Positions 36,201 to 44,916 of a stretch of DNA of 64,000 nucleotides are shown piece by piece. Position 1 is the first letter of the stretch. Each line of letters starts with the position of its first letter. Where the stretch lies: NCBI GenBank assembly GCA_018268995.1, contig JAFDVL010000108.1, forward strand, positions 101,496 to 165,495, written 5' to 3'. This DNA comes from Acidobacteriota bacterium. Lineage in GTDB: Bacteria; Acidobacteriota; Blastocatellia; RBC074. Under the pieces are notes generated by a model. The model saw only the letters and a list, made by a program, of their open reading frames with translations, did not search any database and was not told where the DNA came from. The translations under genes and the position numbers were made by a program.

Positions 36201-38882
36201 ATGGACTACGAAAGCGAACGGCAAACACGCAAACGACGCATTGATCCTCAATTACAGGCGCGTGGCTGGCGCATTATTCCTTACAATCCGGCCACGCCGC
36301 TGAGTTGGTGTCAGAATTGCGCAATTGAGGAATACCCCACCGCCAATGGCCCAGCCGATTATGCGCTTTGTGTAGATGGGAAAATCCTGGGTGTATTGGA
36401 AGCCAAGAAGATTTCGCTGGGGCCGCAAAATGTGCTGACCCAAGCCGAACGATATGCACGCGGTCTCATCAACAATCCGCTCAACTTCGATGGCTTTCGT
36501 GTGCCGTTCCTGTACTCGACCAATGGCGAACTAATCTGGTTTCACGATGTCCGGTACGAATTGAATCGCTCTCGCCGCATCACACAATTCCATACGCCGG
36601 ATGCCCTGCGCGAAATGTTCGCCCGCAACTTTGAAGCGAATTGCGAATGGCTGGCGGCAAATCAAAACAATCATCCTCGGTTGCGCCCTTATCAAATCGA
36701 AGCGAACGCCGCGATGGAACAATCCATTGCCAAACGCAAACGCGAAATGCTGGTGGCGATGGCGACCGGAACAGGCAAAACCTTTACGCTGGTGAATCAA
36801 ATCTATCGGCTGATGAAATCCGGTGTTGGCCGCCGCATTCTGTTTATGGTGGATCGTCGTGCATTGGCGGCACAGGCGGTGCGCGCATTTGCTTCGTTTG
36901 AGCCGGAGCCGGGGTTGAAGTTCGATAAGATTTATGAAGTCTACAGTCAGCGATTTCAGCGCGAAGATTTTGGCGAAGAAGAAAAGTTTGATCCGAACGT
37001 GTTGCCGCAATCGTATCTGACTGACCCGCAACCCGGTCACGCATTTCTATACATCTCCACCATTCAGCGGATGACGATCAATTTGCTGGGGCGCGATGCG
37101 ATCTTTGCTACGGGCGACGAACCAATTGACGATGACGCCGACAAACTCGACATTCCGATTCACGCCTTTGATGTCATCGTGGCGGACGAATGCCATCGCG
37201 GCTACACGACGGGCGAGCTTTCGGTTTGGCGCAAAACGCTCGACCATTTTGATGCGATCAAGATTGGCTTAACCGCCACACCTGCCGCGCACACCAAGGC
37301 CTATTTCAAGGATGTCGTCTTTCGCTATGAATACGAACGCGCCGTCAAAGAAGGCTTTCTGGTGGATTACGATGTCGTGAAAATCAGTTCCGACGTGCGC
37401 ATCAACGGCGTGTTTCTGAACGAAGGCGAACAGGTCGTCGTCATTGATCCCCACACAGGCGCAGAGCAATTGGATCAGCTTGAAGACGAACGGCAATTCG
37501 ATTCTGCCGAAGTCGAACGCAAAATCACCGCGCCCGATTCCAATCGCAAAATCCTCACAGAACTCCGCCAATATTGCGACGAACACGAACAGCAATGTGG
37601 CCGCTTTCCGAAAACGTTGATCTTCGCCGTGAACGATCTGCCGCATACATCGCACGCGGACAACCTTGTCCATCTTGCTCGTGATGTGTTTGAGCGCGGT
37701 GATTCCTTCGTCCAGAAAATCACGGGGCGCGTAGACCGTCCGCTGCAACGCATCCGCGAATTTCGCAATCGCCCCGACCCCGGCATCGTCGTTTCCGTAG
37801 ACATGCTCACAACGGGCGTAGACATTCCTGACCTGGAATTCATCGTGTTTCTGCGTCCCGTCAAATCGCGCATTTTGTTTGAGCAAATGCTCGGACGCGG
37901 CACGCGCAAGGGCGAAAAGTTTTCGGACAAATCGCACTTCGTTGTCTTTGATTGTTTTGACGGCACACTGCTTGAATACTTTCGCAAAGCGACAGCCATC
38001 ACTGCTGAACCGCCCGAATGTGAAACCCGCACGATCAAACAAGTCATTGATGACATCTGGGCCAACCGCGACCGCGATTACAACATTCGCGCCTTGACCA
38101 AACGATTGCAACGCATCGAAAAGGAAATGTCAGGCGACGCGCGCGAGGCGTTTGCCAACTACATTCCCGAAGGCGATCTGGGCAAATACGCCAACGAACT
38201 TGCCTTCAACTTGCAGCAAAGCTTTATCAACGCGATGAAGTTGTTGCGCGATGAGAAATTCCAGCATCTGCTCGTGAATTACCCGCGTGCTAAACGTACG
38301 TTCCTCGTCGCTTATGAAGCCGAAGATACGGTTAATTCTGAATGGTTGGTGCGCGGTTTGGATGGCCGGGAATACAAGCCCGAAGACTACCTGATTGCGT
38401 TTTCGCGCTTTGTGAAAGAGAATCCCGCGCACGTCGAAGCGATACGGATTTTACTGGATCGTCCGCAGGATTGGGGCACGAACGCCTTGCAGGAACTCCG
38501 GCAAAAACTCGCGGCGACCACCGAGCGGTTCACGATTCAGAATCTGCAAAAAGCGCATCGCGTACGCTACGACAAAGCGCTCGTGGACATCATTTCAATG
38601 GTCAAACACGCCGCGCGCGAAGAGGCTCCGTTGCTGACCGCCGAGGAGCGTGTGACGGCGGCGTTGCAGAAATTGACCAGCAGCGAATCGTTGACGGATG
38701 AACAGCAACAATGGCTGGAACGCATTCGCGCGCACTTGATTGAAAACCTTTCGATTGAACAGGAAGACTTTGAGGAATTGCCCGTGTTCACGCGCTTTGG
38801 CGGCTGGGCCAAAGCGAATCGCGCGTTTGGCAATCAGTTGGGCGATTGGCTGAAACAAATCAACGAAGCGATTGCGGCGTGA
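36201..38882 (+). CDS. hsdR: Type I restriction enzyme R subunit
   Basis: The ATG at 36201 is preceded by AGGGGA at good spacing. The 893-residue protein begins with an HsdR N-terminal nuclease domain; D53, E67 and K69 (PADYALCVDG, VLEAKK) form a PD-(D/E)xK site. The SF2 motor follows: Walker A ATGTGKT at about 187-193, DECH near 329, GLTATPA, then a helicase C domain with SVDMLTTGVDIPDLEF and QMLGRGTR. The C-terminal helical region should contact the methylase. It translocates and cuts DNA lacking the host methylation. It is codirectional with hsdM and hsdS, separated from hsdM by a 36-bp-arm palindrome. Confidence 0.95.
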   Translation: MDYESERQTRKRRIDPQLQARGWRIIPYNPATPLSWCQNCAIEEYPTANGPADYALCVDGKILGVLEAKKISLGPQNVLTQAERYARGLINNPLNFDGFRVPFLYSTNGELIWFHDVRYELNRSRRITQFHTPDALREMFARNFEANCEWLAANQNNHPRLRPYQIEANAAMEQSIAKRKREMLVAMATGTGKTFTLVNQIYRLMKSGVGRRILFMVDRRALAAQAVRAFASFEPEPGLKFDKIYEVYSQRFQREDFGEEEKFDPNVLPQSYLTDPQPGHAFLYISTIQRMTINLLGRDAIFATGDEPIDDDADKLDIPIHAFDVIVADECHRGYTTGELSVWRKTLDHFDAIKIGLTATPAAHTKAYFKDVVFRYEYERAVKEGFLVDYDVVKISSDVRINGVFLNEGEQVVVIDPHTGAEQLDQLEDERQFDSAEVERKITAPDSNRKILTELRQYCDEHEQQCGRFPKTLIFAVNDLPHTSHADNLVHLARDVFERGDSFVQKITGRVDRPLQRIREFRNRPDPGIVVSVDMLTTGVDIPDLEFIVFLRPVKSRILFEQMLGRGTRKGEKFSDKSHFVVFDCFDGTLLEYFRKATAITAEPPECETRTIKQVIDDIWANRDRDYNIRALTKRLQRIEKEMSGDAREAFANYIPEGDLGKYANELAFNLQQSFINAMKLLRDEKFQHLLVNYPRAKRTFLVAYEAEDTVNSEWLVRGLDGREYKPEDYLIAFSRFVKENPAHVEAIRILLDRPQDWGTNALQELRQKLAATTERFTIQNLQKAHRVRYDKALVDIISMVKHAAREEAPLLTAEERVTAALQKLTSSESLTDEQQQWLERIRAHLIENLSIEQEDFEELPVFTRFGGWAKANRAFGNQLGDWLKQINEAIAA

Positions 38883-38905
38883 TGGGAATGCGAAGCGCCT
38901 GGAGA

Positions 38906-39074
38906 CGCGAAGCGCCTGGGAGCGCAAGCGTCCCGCTTGCTGTTGTCGGAGCGGTAGCGGAGACAACGTCTTGCGATAGGTATTCGCTGCGATGAAAGCG
39001 ATTCGCTTACCCAGTTTTCAGCGCGTATGCACGCGCTTAGCAAGCGGGACGCTTGCGCTCCCAGGCGCTTCGCG
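38906..39074. repeat. Palindromic element with 36-bp perfect arms, hsdR-hsdM gap
   Basis: The left arm (38906-38941) is the exact reverse complement of the right arm (39039-39074); both contain GAGCGCAAGCGTCCCGCTTG. The 97-nt centre has a further GTTGTC/GACAAC hairpin. A 13-bp direct repeat, GCGAAGCGCCTGG, flanks the left end (38891 and 38907). It fills the whole intergenic gap. It is MITE- or REP-like and has no ORF of its own. Confidence 0.9.
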
Positions 39075-39091
39075 TTCACCCCAAATTTATT

Positions 39092-40516
39092 ATGAGCGAC
39101 GTCGTACAAAAACTCTGGGGCTTTTGCCACACACTGCGCCACGATGGCATTGATTATGGTGATTACATCGAACAAATCACCTATCTGCTGTTTCTGAAAA
39201 TGGCCGATGAACGCGCGGTCGAACTGCCGACCAAATGCGATTGGCCGACGCTGAAATTACAAAGCGGCACGGATTTGACCGAACATTATCAGGACGTTTT
39301 GCGCGCGCTCGGCAAAGAATCCGGGTTGCTCGGCGACATTTTTGCGGGTGCACAATCGCGCTTCAGCAATCCGGTCAATCTCAAACGACTCATCAGCCTG
39401 ATTGATGACACGGAATGGACATCGCTGGATGTGGATGTCAAAGCCGAAGCGTTTGAAGGCTTACTGGAACGGGCCGCGAGCGAAGGCAAAAAGGGCGCGG
39501 GGCAATACTTCACGCCGCGTGTGTTGATTCAATCCATCGTGCGGTGCATCAAGCCTGATCCGCGCGCGCATCGGGATTTCACGATCAGCGATCCGGCGTG
39601 CGGTACAGGCGGCTTTCTCGTCGTCGCGTACGAATGGCTGATGGAACAAAGCAAGACCGCGCTGAATCGGGACGAATGGAAGCGCATTCGCAAGGCGACG
39701 TATTTCGGACAGGAATTAGTGCCGCGTCCGCGTCGGTTGGCGTTGATGAATTTGTATCTGCACGGACTGGAACCGGAAATCAAACTCGGCGATACGATAT
39801 ACCAAGACCCGGATAGTCGCCGCTTTGACTGTGTTCTGACCAATCCGCCGTTTGGCACGAAGGGCGCAAATCAAACGCCTACGCGGAATGATTTCACGAT
39901 TGAAACGTCGAACAAACAGCTCAATTTTGTGCAGCACATTTTTACGATTCTGAAACCCGGCGGGCGCGCGGCCATCGTGTTGCCGGACAATTGTCTGTTT
40001 GAAAACAAGGCCGGTGAAGTCTTTGAAGATTTAATGAAATTTTGCAACCTGCACACGATTCTGCGGCTGCCGCGCGGCACGTTTTCGCCTTACAGCCAGG
40101 GCGTCAAAGCCAACGTCATCTTTTTGCAAAAAGGCTTTCCGACCGAGAACGTTTGGATTTATGACGGACGCTCCAACGTGCCGGGCGTGACGAAAAAGGA
40201 ACGTCCGTTGTCAGCGGAACATTTCGCCGATTTTGAAAGATGCTACGGCGCAGACCCGAACGGCAGAAGCGAACGCCACGACACCGGCACGGAAGGCCGC
40301 TTCCGCAAGTTTCATATCAGCGAAATCCAGGCGCGCGATTACAAACTCGACATCACGTGGCTGAAAGACGAGTCATTAGAAGACGCCGAAGCTTTGCCGG
40401 AGCCGCAGGATTTGGCGAGCGAAGCCATCACCGAACTCGAAGCCGTCGTGGACGATTTGCGCGAGATTATTGCGTTGATTGAGAAGGAAGAGGGAATGAT
40501 TGTAGAATCGGCCTGA
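39092..40516 (+). CDS. hsdM: Type I DNA methyltransferase M subunit
   Basis: The ATG at 39092 is chosen because homologues begin with the HsdM N helical domain (MSDVVQKLWGFCHTLRHDGIDYGDYIEQITYLLFLKMADE). A longer reading from 39053 would translate the palindrome arm. GQYFTPR, the AdoMet motif DPACGTGGF (about 167-175) and the catalytic NPPF (about 250-253) mark an N6-adenine methylase. The start has no obvious ribosome binding site. With hsdS it forms the host modification enzyme. Confidence 0.95.
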   Translation: MSDVVQKLWGFCHTLRHDGIDYGDYIEQITYLLFLKMADERAVELPTKCDWPTLKLQSGTDLTEHYQDVLRALGKESGLLGDIFAGAQSRFSNPVNLKRLISLIDDTEWTSLDVDVKAEAFEGLLERAASEGKKGAGQYFTPRVLIQSIVRCIKPDPRAHRDFTISDPACGTGGFLVVAYEWLMEQSKTALNRDEWKRIRKATYFGQELVPRPRRLALMNLYLHGLEPEIKLGDTIYQDPDSRRFDCVLTNPPFGTKGANQTPTRNDFTIETSNKQLNFVQHIFTILKPGGRAAIVLPDNCLFENKAGEVFEDLMKFCNLHTILRLPRGTFSPYSQGVKANVIFLQKGFPTENVWIYDGRSNVPGVTKKERPLSAEHFADFERCYGADPNGRSERHDTGTEGRFRKFHISEIQARDYKLDITWLKDESLEDAEALPEPQDLASEAITELEAVVDDLREIIALIEKEEGMIVESA

Positions 40517-40532
40517 AAGGGAGGTTTCAGCG

Positions 40533-40760
40533 ATGGCAGCAAATTTAGAACACAGCATTCAGCAGGGTGTGCAGACGCTAACCGAAGAACAACAGCGCAA
40601 GGTGCTGGCGTTGATTGAGAAATTAAAAGGCCAGGCGACGCGCAACCAGCAGAAATATTCCTTTATCGGCATTGGGCGCAGTGGCAAGCGTGATTTGTCG
40701 CGCCGAGCAGAGGCGCTTTTACAGGAAGCCAATCGGCGCGAAGGGTGGAGTCTGCAATGA
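40533..40760 (+). CDS. Small antitoxin-like protein (VapB-type partner)
   Basis: The 75-residue protein opens with a helical segment (LTEEQQRKVLALIEKLKG) and ends SFIGIGRSGKRDLSRRAEALLQEANRREGW. The pattern is like DUF2281/VapB-type antitoxins that precede PIN toxins. Its stop overlaps the PIN gene start by 4 bp (ATGA). A GGGAGG site lies upstream of its ATG. No classical DNA-binding motif is evident. Confidence 0.72.
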   Translation: MAANLEHSIQQGVQTLTEEQQRKVLALIEKLKGQATRNQQKYSFIGIGRSGKRDLSRRAEALLQEANRREGWSLQ

Positions 40761-41170
40761 ACTCTTTGCTTGACACCGGCTTTCTGCTTGCGGTGCTGGA
40801 TGAAGACGATAGTTTGCACGAATCCTGTGCAGCGGCCTTGCAGGAAGAAATCGCTCCGTTATTGCCCAATGTTGTTTTGCCGGAACTCGCCTATTTGATT
40901 CTGCGCGAACTTGGCTATGGCGTGCTGACAAGTTTTCTACGTGCTGTGACCACAGGTGAGTTGGTTTTGATTGACGCTACTCTGGACGACCTGGAACGCG
41001 CAACGGAATTGCTTGCGACATACGCTGACAGCCGCGTGGATTTTGTAGATTGCGTAATCGCCGCAATGGCCGAGAGGATGAAGATTACCCGCATTCTGAC
41101 CGTTGACCGTCGTCATTTCGGATTGCTCCGACCCGCGCATTGCGATTATTTCGAGATCATTCCCGCCTGA
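40757..41170 (+). CDS. PIN-domain RNase toxin (VapC-like)
   Basis: The 137-residue protein is a complete PIN domain with the acidic site at D6 (LLDTGFL), E43 (LPELAYL), D95/D98 (RVDFVDCVI) and D117 (TVDRRHF). VapC-type PIN toxins cleave tRNA or rRNA. With the overlapping 75-residue partner it forms a toxin-antitoxin pair placed between hsdM and hsdS, so it is probably cotranscribed with the restriction system. Confidence 0.88.
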   Translation: MNSLLDTGFLLAVLDEDDSLHESCAAALQEEIAPLLPNVVLPELAYLILRELGYGVLTSFLRAVTTGELVLIDATLDDLERATELLATYADSRVDFVDCVIAAMAERMKITRILTVDRRHFGLLRPAHCDYFEIIPA

Positions 41171-41183
41171 ATTGCCTACCGCT

Positions 41184-41444
41184 ATGAAGTTTGAGGAAGT
41201 GAAAGAAATCATCACCTTGATTCAGCGACTCCCCCGCGAAGCGGTGTCTGCCTTTAGCCGTGGATTTCAATCCACGGGACGCGATCACACCATCCATCCC
41301 GTCGCGTCAGCGACGATTGAAATGCGCGCCACAAGGATTCAATCGTCGCTGACGCGACGCGCGTTCGTTTCGCATCCTCTCCGTGCGTTTCAACGCACGG
41401 CTAAATTCATTGCGCCGCTACGCGGCAGGGAGGTTGCGGCGTGA
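41184..41444 (+). CDS. Small ORF interrupted by palindromic DNA, coupled to hsdS
   Basis: An 86-codon frame starts MKFEEVKEIITLIQRLPREA, a credible amphipathic helix, and its stop overlaps the GTG of hsdS by 4 bp (GTGA). From about codon 17 on it is made largely of the nested palindromes at 41234-41426, so the C-terminal two thirds look acquired. The start has no clear ribosome binding site. It could be a genuine short protein extended by a repeat insertion, or just a coupling leader for hsdS. I do not recognise a family. Confidence 0.4.
   Translation: MKFEEVKEIITLIQRLPREAVSAFSRGFQSTGRDHTIHPVASATIEMRATRIQSSLTRRAFVSHPLRAFQRTAKFIAPLRGREVAA
41234..41426. repeat. Mirror-symmetric nested hairpin element upstream of hsdS
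   Basis: From left to right: CCGC-GAA-GCGG (41234-41244); CCGTGGATT-TC-AATCCACGG (41258-41277); a 22-bp perfect arm (41300-41321) with its partner (41338-41359); CCGTGCGTT-TC-AACGCACGG (41381-41400); and GCCGC-TAC-GCGGC (41414-41426). The outer words TTTAGCCGTG (41253) and CACGGCTAAA (41396-41405) also pair. The order is symmetric about the centre, as in REPIN-type doublets. Confidence 0.88.
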
Positions 41445-42850
41445 GTGAATTGCCAGAGGGGTGGATTGAAGAAAATCTTGGAACTGTTGGTAATTGGGCA
41501 TCTGGTGGAACGCCTTCCCGTAAGAACCGAGAATATTTTGGTGAGGGAATTCCCTGGATCAAAAGTGGTGATTTACCAGATGGCTTAATTCTGAGAACGG
41601 AAGAACAAATCACGGCATTAGGGCTAAAAAATAGTTCTGCCAAATTGATGCCTGAAGGCACGATTTCAATAGCAATGTACGGCGCAACCATTGGCAAGCT
41701 TGGCGTTCTCACCTTTCCTGCTGCAACGAATCAAGCCTGTGCGAATGTTATTCCCGACCTTAATTTAGTGGATCGCGATTATTTGTATTTCTATCTTTTA
41801 TCAGAAAGAAAAGCTCTGATAGATAAAGGGCAAGGTGGCGCGCAGCCGAACATAAGCCAGGAAGTCATTAAAGCTCATCCAATTTTGATTGCCCCTCTCG
41901 CCGAACAACGCCGCATCGTAGCGAAGTTGGAAACGCTGCTCGGCAAAGTGGAAGCTTGTCAGCAGCGACTGGCGAAAATTCCCGTGCTCCTCAAACGCTT
42001 TCGACAGGCCGTGCTGGCGGCGGCGTGTTCGGGGGCATTGACGGTTGATTGGCGGGAAAGTGATGAGATTGAGAATGAATTGCCTTTGGGTTGGAGTCGA
42101 GTTGCAATAGAAGAATTGTTACCTAAAGGTGGCATTTTCGATGGCCCATTTGGCTCGAACCTAAAGACCTCAGATTACACAAACGCAGGCGTAAGAGTTG
42201 TTCGCCTTGAAAACATTGGGCATTTGAAATTCTTTGCTGACAAAGAAACATACATCAGCCAAGAAAAATACGAGACGCTGACTAAGCATACTGTCAAAGA
42301 AGGTGACATCATCTTTTCTTCATTTATCGCAGAAGAAATTAGAGCGTGTGTTTTACCTTCGCTGTCGACAACGGCCATTGCAAAAGCAGATTGCTTTTGT
42401 CTACGTCCAATCGAAACATTGGTTGATCGGGCTTACTTAACCTTTCAATTGGTCAGTCAAGATTCTTATGACGCACTGGTTGACAGCGTTCATGGTGCGA
42501 CACGCCCTCGAATCAACACTACACAACTCCGCAAACTCAAGGTTCGGATTTGTTCACTCGCCGAACAACAAGAAATCGTCCGCCGTGTCGAAGCCCTCTT
42601 CCAACTGGCTGACCAATTGGAAGCCCGTTACCAACGCGCGCAGGCGCAGGTGGACAAGTTGCAGCAATCCATTTTAGCGAAAGCCTTTCGCGGCGAACTC
42701 GTGCCGACCGAAGCGGAATTGGCGCGGCGGGAAGGGCGTGATTACGAACCCGCTGCGGCCTTGTTGGAACGCATTTGCGCCGCACAACCCTCCACCGCGC
42801 GCAAAGCCAAATCCGACCGCACGCCTGCGCAAACCAGCTTTTTGTCGTAG
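41441..42850 (+). CDS. hsdS: Type I restriction specificity subunit
   Basis: The GTG at 41441 has GGGAGG 8 nt upstream. The 469-residue protein has two target-recognition domains: TRD1 (about 3-150, starting LPEGWIEENLGTVGNWASGG) and TRD2 (about 215-370, starting LPLGWSRVAIEELLPKGG). They are separated by conserved helical spacers: EQRRIVAKLETLLGKVEACQQRL, and at the C-terminus EQQEIVRRVEALFQLADQLEARY...ILAKAFRGELVP. It determines the bipartite recognition sequence for both methylation and restriction. Both TRDs look intact. Confidence 0.95.
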   Translation: MSELPEGWIEENLGTVGNWASGGTPSRKNREYFGEGIPWIKSGDLPDGLILRTEEQITALGLKNSSAKLMPEGTISIAMYGATIGKLGVLTFPAATNQACANVIPDLNLVDRDYLYFYLLSERKALIDKGQGGAQPNISQEVIKAHPILIAPLAEQRRIVAKLETLLGKVEACQQRLAKIPVLLKRFRQAVLAAACSGALTVDWRESDEIENELPLGWSRVAIEELLPKGGIFDGPFGSNLKTSDYTNAGVRVVRLENIGHLKFFADKETYISQEKYETLTKHTVKEGDIIFSSFIAEEIRACVLPSLSTTAIAKADCFCLRPIETLVDRAYLTFQLVSQDSYDALVDSVHGATRPRINTTQLRKLKVRICSLAEQQEIVRRVEALFQLADQLEARYQRAQAQVDKLQQSILAKAFRGELVPTEAELARREGRDYEPAAALLERICAAQPSTARKAKSDRTPAQTSFLS

Positions 42851-42868
42851 GACGCGAATCCTCCCCTC

Positions 42869-42915
42869 CAAAAAAATAGCGGACAGCGCATCGTTTGTTG
42901 ATTCGCGTGTCCGCT
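42869..42915 (-). terminator. Intrinsic terminator of glmS
   Basis: AGCGGACA (42878-42885) pairs with TGTCCGCT (42908-42915). On the minus strand the stem is followed by ATTTTTTT, directly after the glmS stop. It may also serve hsdS from the other side. Confidence 0.75.
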
Positions 42916-42936
42916 GATTTTGGCGCTTTTGTTTGC

Positions 42937-44805
42937 CTATTCGACCGTCACCGATTTGGCGAGGTTACGGGGCTGATCCACGTCGCAGCCTCTGCGCACG
43001 GCGATGTGGTACGCCAGCAATTGCATGGGAATCGTGGATAAGACAGGCGACAGCAATTCGCTGGAGGGCGGAACCTCAATCGTGAAACTGGCCATGTCGC
43101 GCGTGTCCTGATCGCCTTCGGTGACGATGGCGACGACGATCCCATCGCGGGCGCGGACTTCCTGAATGTTCGAGAGCGTTTTTTCGTAGCGCAGTTTCGA
43201 CTTCTCGTCGTCAGAATCCAGTGTGTTGATGACGACGACGGGCAGGCGCGAATCAATCAGCGCGTTCGGGCCATGTTTCATTTCTCCGGCGGCGTAGCCT
43301 TCGGCGTGGATGTAGGAAATTTCCTTCAATTTCAATGCGCCTTCCAGCGCGATGGGGAAGTTGATGCCGCGTCCGAGATAGAGAAAATCGCTCGACAAGA
43401 CGAAATGTTTCGACAGGTCTTCGTAATCTATTTCGGGATTATTCAGCAGCTTTTCCATCTTGACGGGCAGTTCAGACAAATGCCGGACGTGCCATTTCAA
43501 TTGATCCTGCGTCAGCGTGTTGCGTTCCTGCGCCAGGTACAAGGCGAACAAATACGCGGCAACCATTTGCGAGGTGAAGGCTTTCGTTGACGCGACACCA
43601 ATTTCCGGCCCGGCGTGGGTGTAAATCGTGCCGTCGGCTTCGCGCGTCATCATCGCGCCTTGCACGTTGCAGATCGCAAGCGAGCGACAGGCTTTTTCTT
43701 TGGCTTCGCGCAGGGCGGCCAGCGTATCGGCGGTTTCGCCCGATTGCGAAATCACCATCATCAACGTGCTCGGCGTCAGCAGCGGATTGCGATAACGAAA
43801 TTCCGAGGCGTAATCCACTTCGACGGGCACGCGGGCGAGTTCTTCGATCAAGTATTTGCCCACCAACGCGGCGTGCCAAGCCGTACCGCAGGCGGCGATT
43901 TTGATGTCGCTAAAGCTACGGAAGTAGGCGGCGGGAATGTTGACTTCATCAAGGTACACGCGGCCTGTGTCGAGCGAGACGCGGTTTTGCGTGGTATCGC
44001 GGACGGCGCGCGGTTGCTCATAGATTTCCTTGAGCATGAAATGCTTGAATCCGCCTTTTTCCGCCTGAATCGGGTCCCAGGTGATGCGCTGAACTTGTGG
44101 CGTCACGGCTTCGCCTTTGGCATTTTCGACCTTGACGCCATCGCGTGTCAGCACGGCCATTTCACCGTCGTTGAGGAAGAACATATTGCGCGTGTGTTCC
44201 AGCAGCGCGGGAATGTCGGAGGCCACGAAGGATTCGCCTTCGCCCAGGCCGATGACGACGGGCGGGCCTAAACGCGCGGCGACGAGCTTGTTGGGTTCGT
44301 CGGCGGAAAGCGCGACGAGGGCGTAAATACCGCGAATTTGTTTGAGCGTTTCGCGGAATGCGCCTTCCAAGCCGAGATTCGGATTTTGGCGCAAATGGTT
44401 TTCGATCAGGTGTGCCACGACTTCGGTATCGGTTTCGGATTGAAAACGATGATCGTGTTTTTGCAGCTCACGTTTGAGTTCCAGATAGTTTTCGATGATG
44501 CCGTTATGAACGACGCAAATGCGCCCATCGCTGGAACGATGTGGGTGCGCGTTTTCTTCGGTCGGTCGTCCGTGCGTGGCCCAACGCGTGTGCCCTAAGC
44601 CGTAATCCCCTTCGATTGGATTTTTGGCGAGGACGTTTTCAAGGTTGCGCAATTTGCCTTCGGCTCGCCGCACCTGCATTTCACCATCGCGATTGATGAC
44701 GGCAATGCCGGCGGAGTCATAGCCGCGATATTCCAGTTTGCGTAAGCCTTCGATGACGACATCTACGACCTGTTGATTTCCGACGTATCCAACAATCCCA
44801 CACAT
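42937..44805 (-). CDS. glmS: Glutamine-fructose-6-phosphate aminotransferase
   Basis: The ATG at 44805 gives MCGIVGYVG, with the catalytic Cys at position 2 after Met removal; GGAG lies 7 nt upstream. The N-terminal glutaminase domain (1-230) contains GLGHTRWATHGRPTEENAHPH. Two SIS domains follow (SQSGETADTLAALREAKEK; FLYLGRGINFPIALEGALKLKEISYIHAEGYAAGEMKHGP). The C-terminus ends PRNLAKSVTVE, the normal motif. It makes glucosamine-6-phosphate for cell-wall precursors. The 111-bp leader to glmU holds a palindrome but nothing resembling a glmS ribozyme core. Confidence 0.98.
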   Translation of the reverse strand: MCGIVGYVGNQQVVDVVIEGLRKLEYRGYDSAGIAVINRDGEMQVRRAEGKLRNLENVLAKNPIEGDYGLGHTRWATHGRPTEENAHPHRSSDGRICVVHNGIIENYLELKRELQKHDHRFQSETDTEVVAHLIENHLRQNPNLGLEGAFRETLKQIRGIYALVALSADEPNKLVAARLGPPVVIGLGEGESFVASDIPALLEHTRNMFFLNDGEMAVLTRDGVKVENAKGEAVTPQVQRITWDPIQAEKGGFKHFMLKEIYEQPRAVRDTTQNRVSLDTGRVYLDEVNIPAAYFRSFSDIKIAACGTAWHAALVGKYLIEELARVPVEVDYASEFRYRNPLLTPSTLMMVISQSGETADTLAALREAKEKACRSLAICNVQGAMMTREADGTIYTHAGPEIGVASTKAFTSQMVAAYLFALYLAQERNTLTQDQLKWHVRHLSELPVKMEKLLNNPEIDYEDLSKHFVLSSDFLYLGRGINFPIALEGALKLKEISYIHAEGYAAGEMKHGPNALIDSRLPVVVINTLDSDDEKSKLRYEKTLSNIQEVRARDGIVVAIVTEGDQDTRDMASFTIEVPPSSELLSPVLSTIPMQLLAYHIAVRRGCDVDQPRNLAKSVTVE

Positions 44806-44823
44806 AAAGTTCTCCAAGAATTT

Positions 44824-44913
44824 TTAGCCACAGATTCACACAGATTCACACAGATTTTTAGAGATCATTCAGCCGCATTTCAATCTGTGAAAATCTGTGT
44901 AATCTGTGGCTAA
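44824..44913. repeat. CACAGATT-rich palindrome between glmU and glmS
   Basis: TTAGCCACAGATT (44824-44836) is the exact reverse complement of AATCTGTGGCTAA (44901-44913). Inside are further CACACAGATT copies facing AATCTGTG copies, so the whole 90 bp folds into a long imperfect hairpin. Confidence 0.85.
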
Positions 44914-44916
44914 TTA

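Noticed and set aside
41441..42850. Phase-variable inversion of hsdS
   Set aside because: The nearby inverted repeats lie outside the TRDs, there is no second hsdS fragment and no recombinase gene in the window.
44806..44916. glmS ribozyme in the glmS leader
   Set aside because: The leader is only 111 bp and is filled by a CACAGATT palindrome; no ribozyme core was seen.
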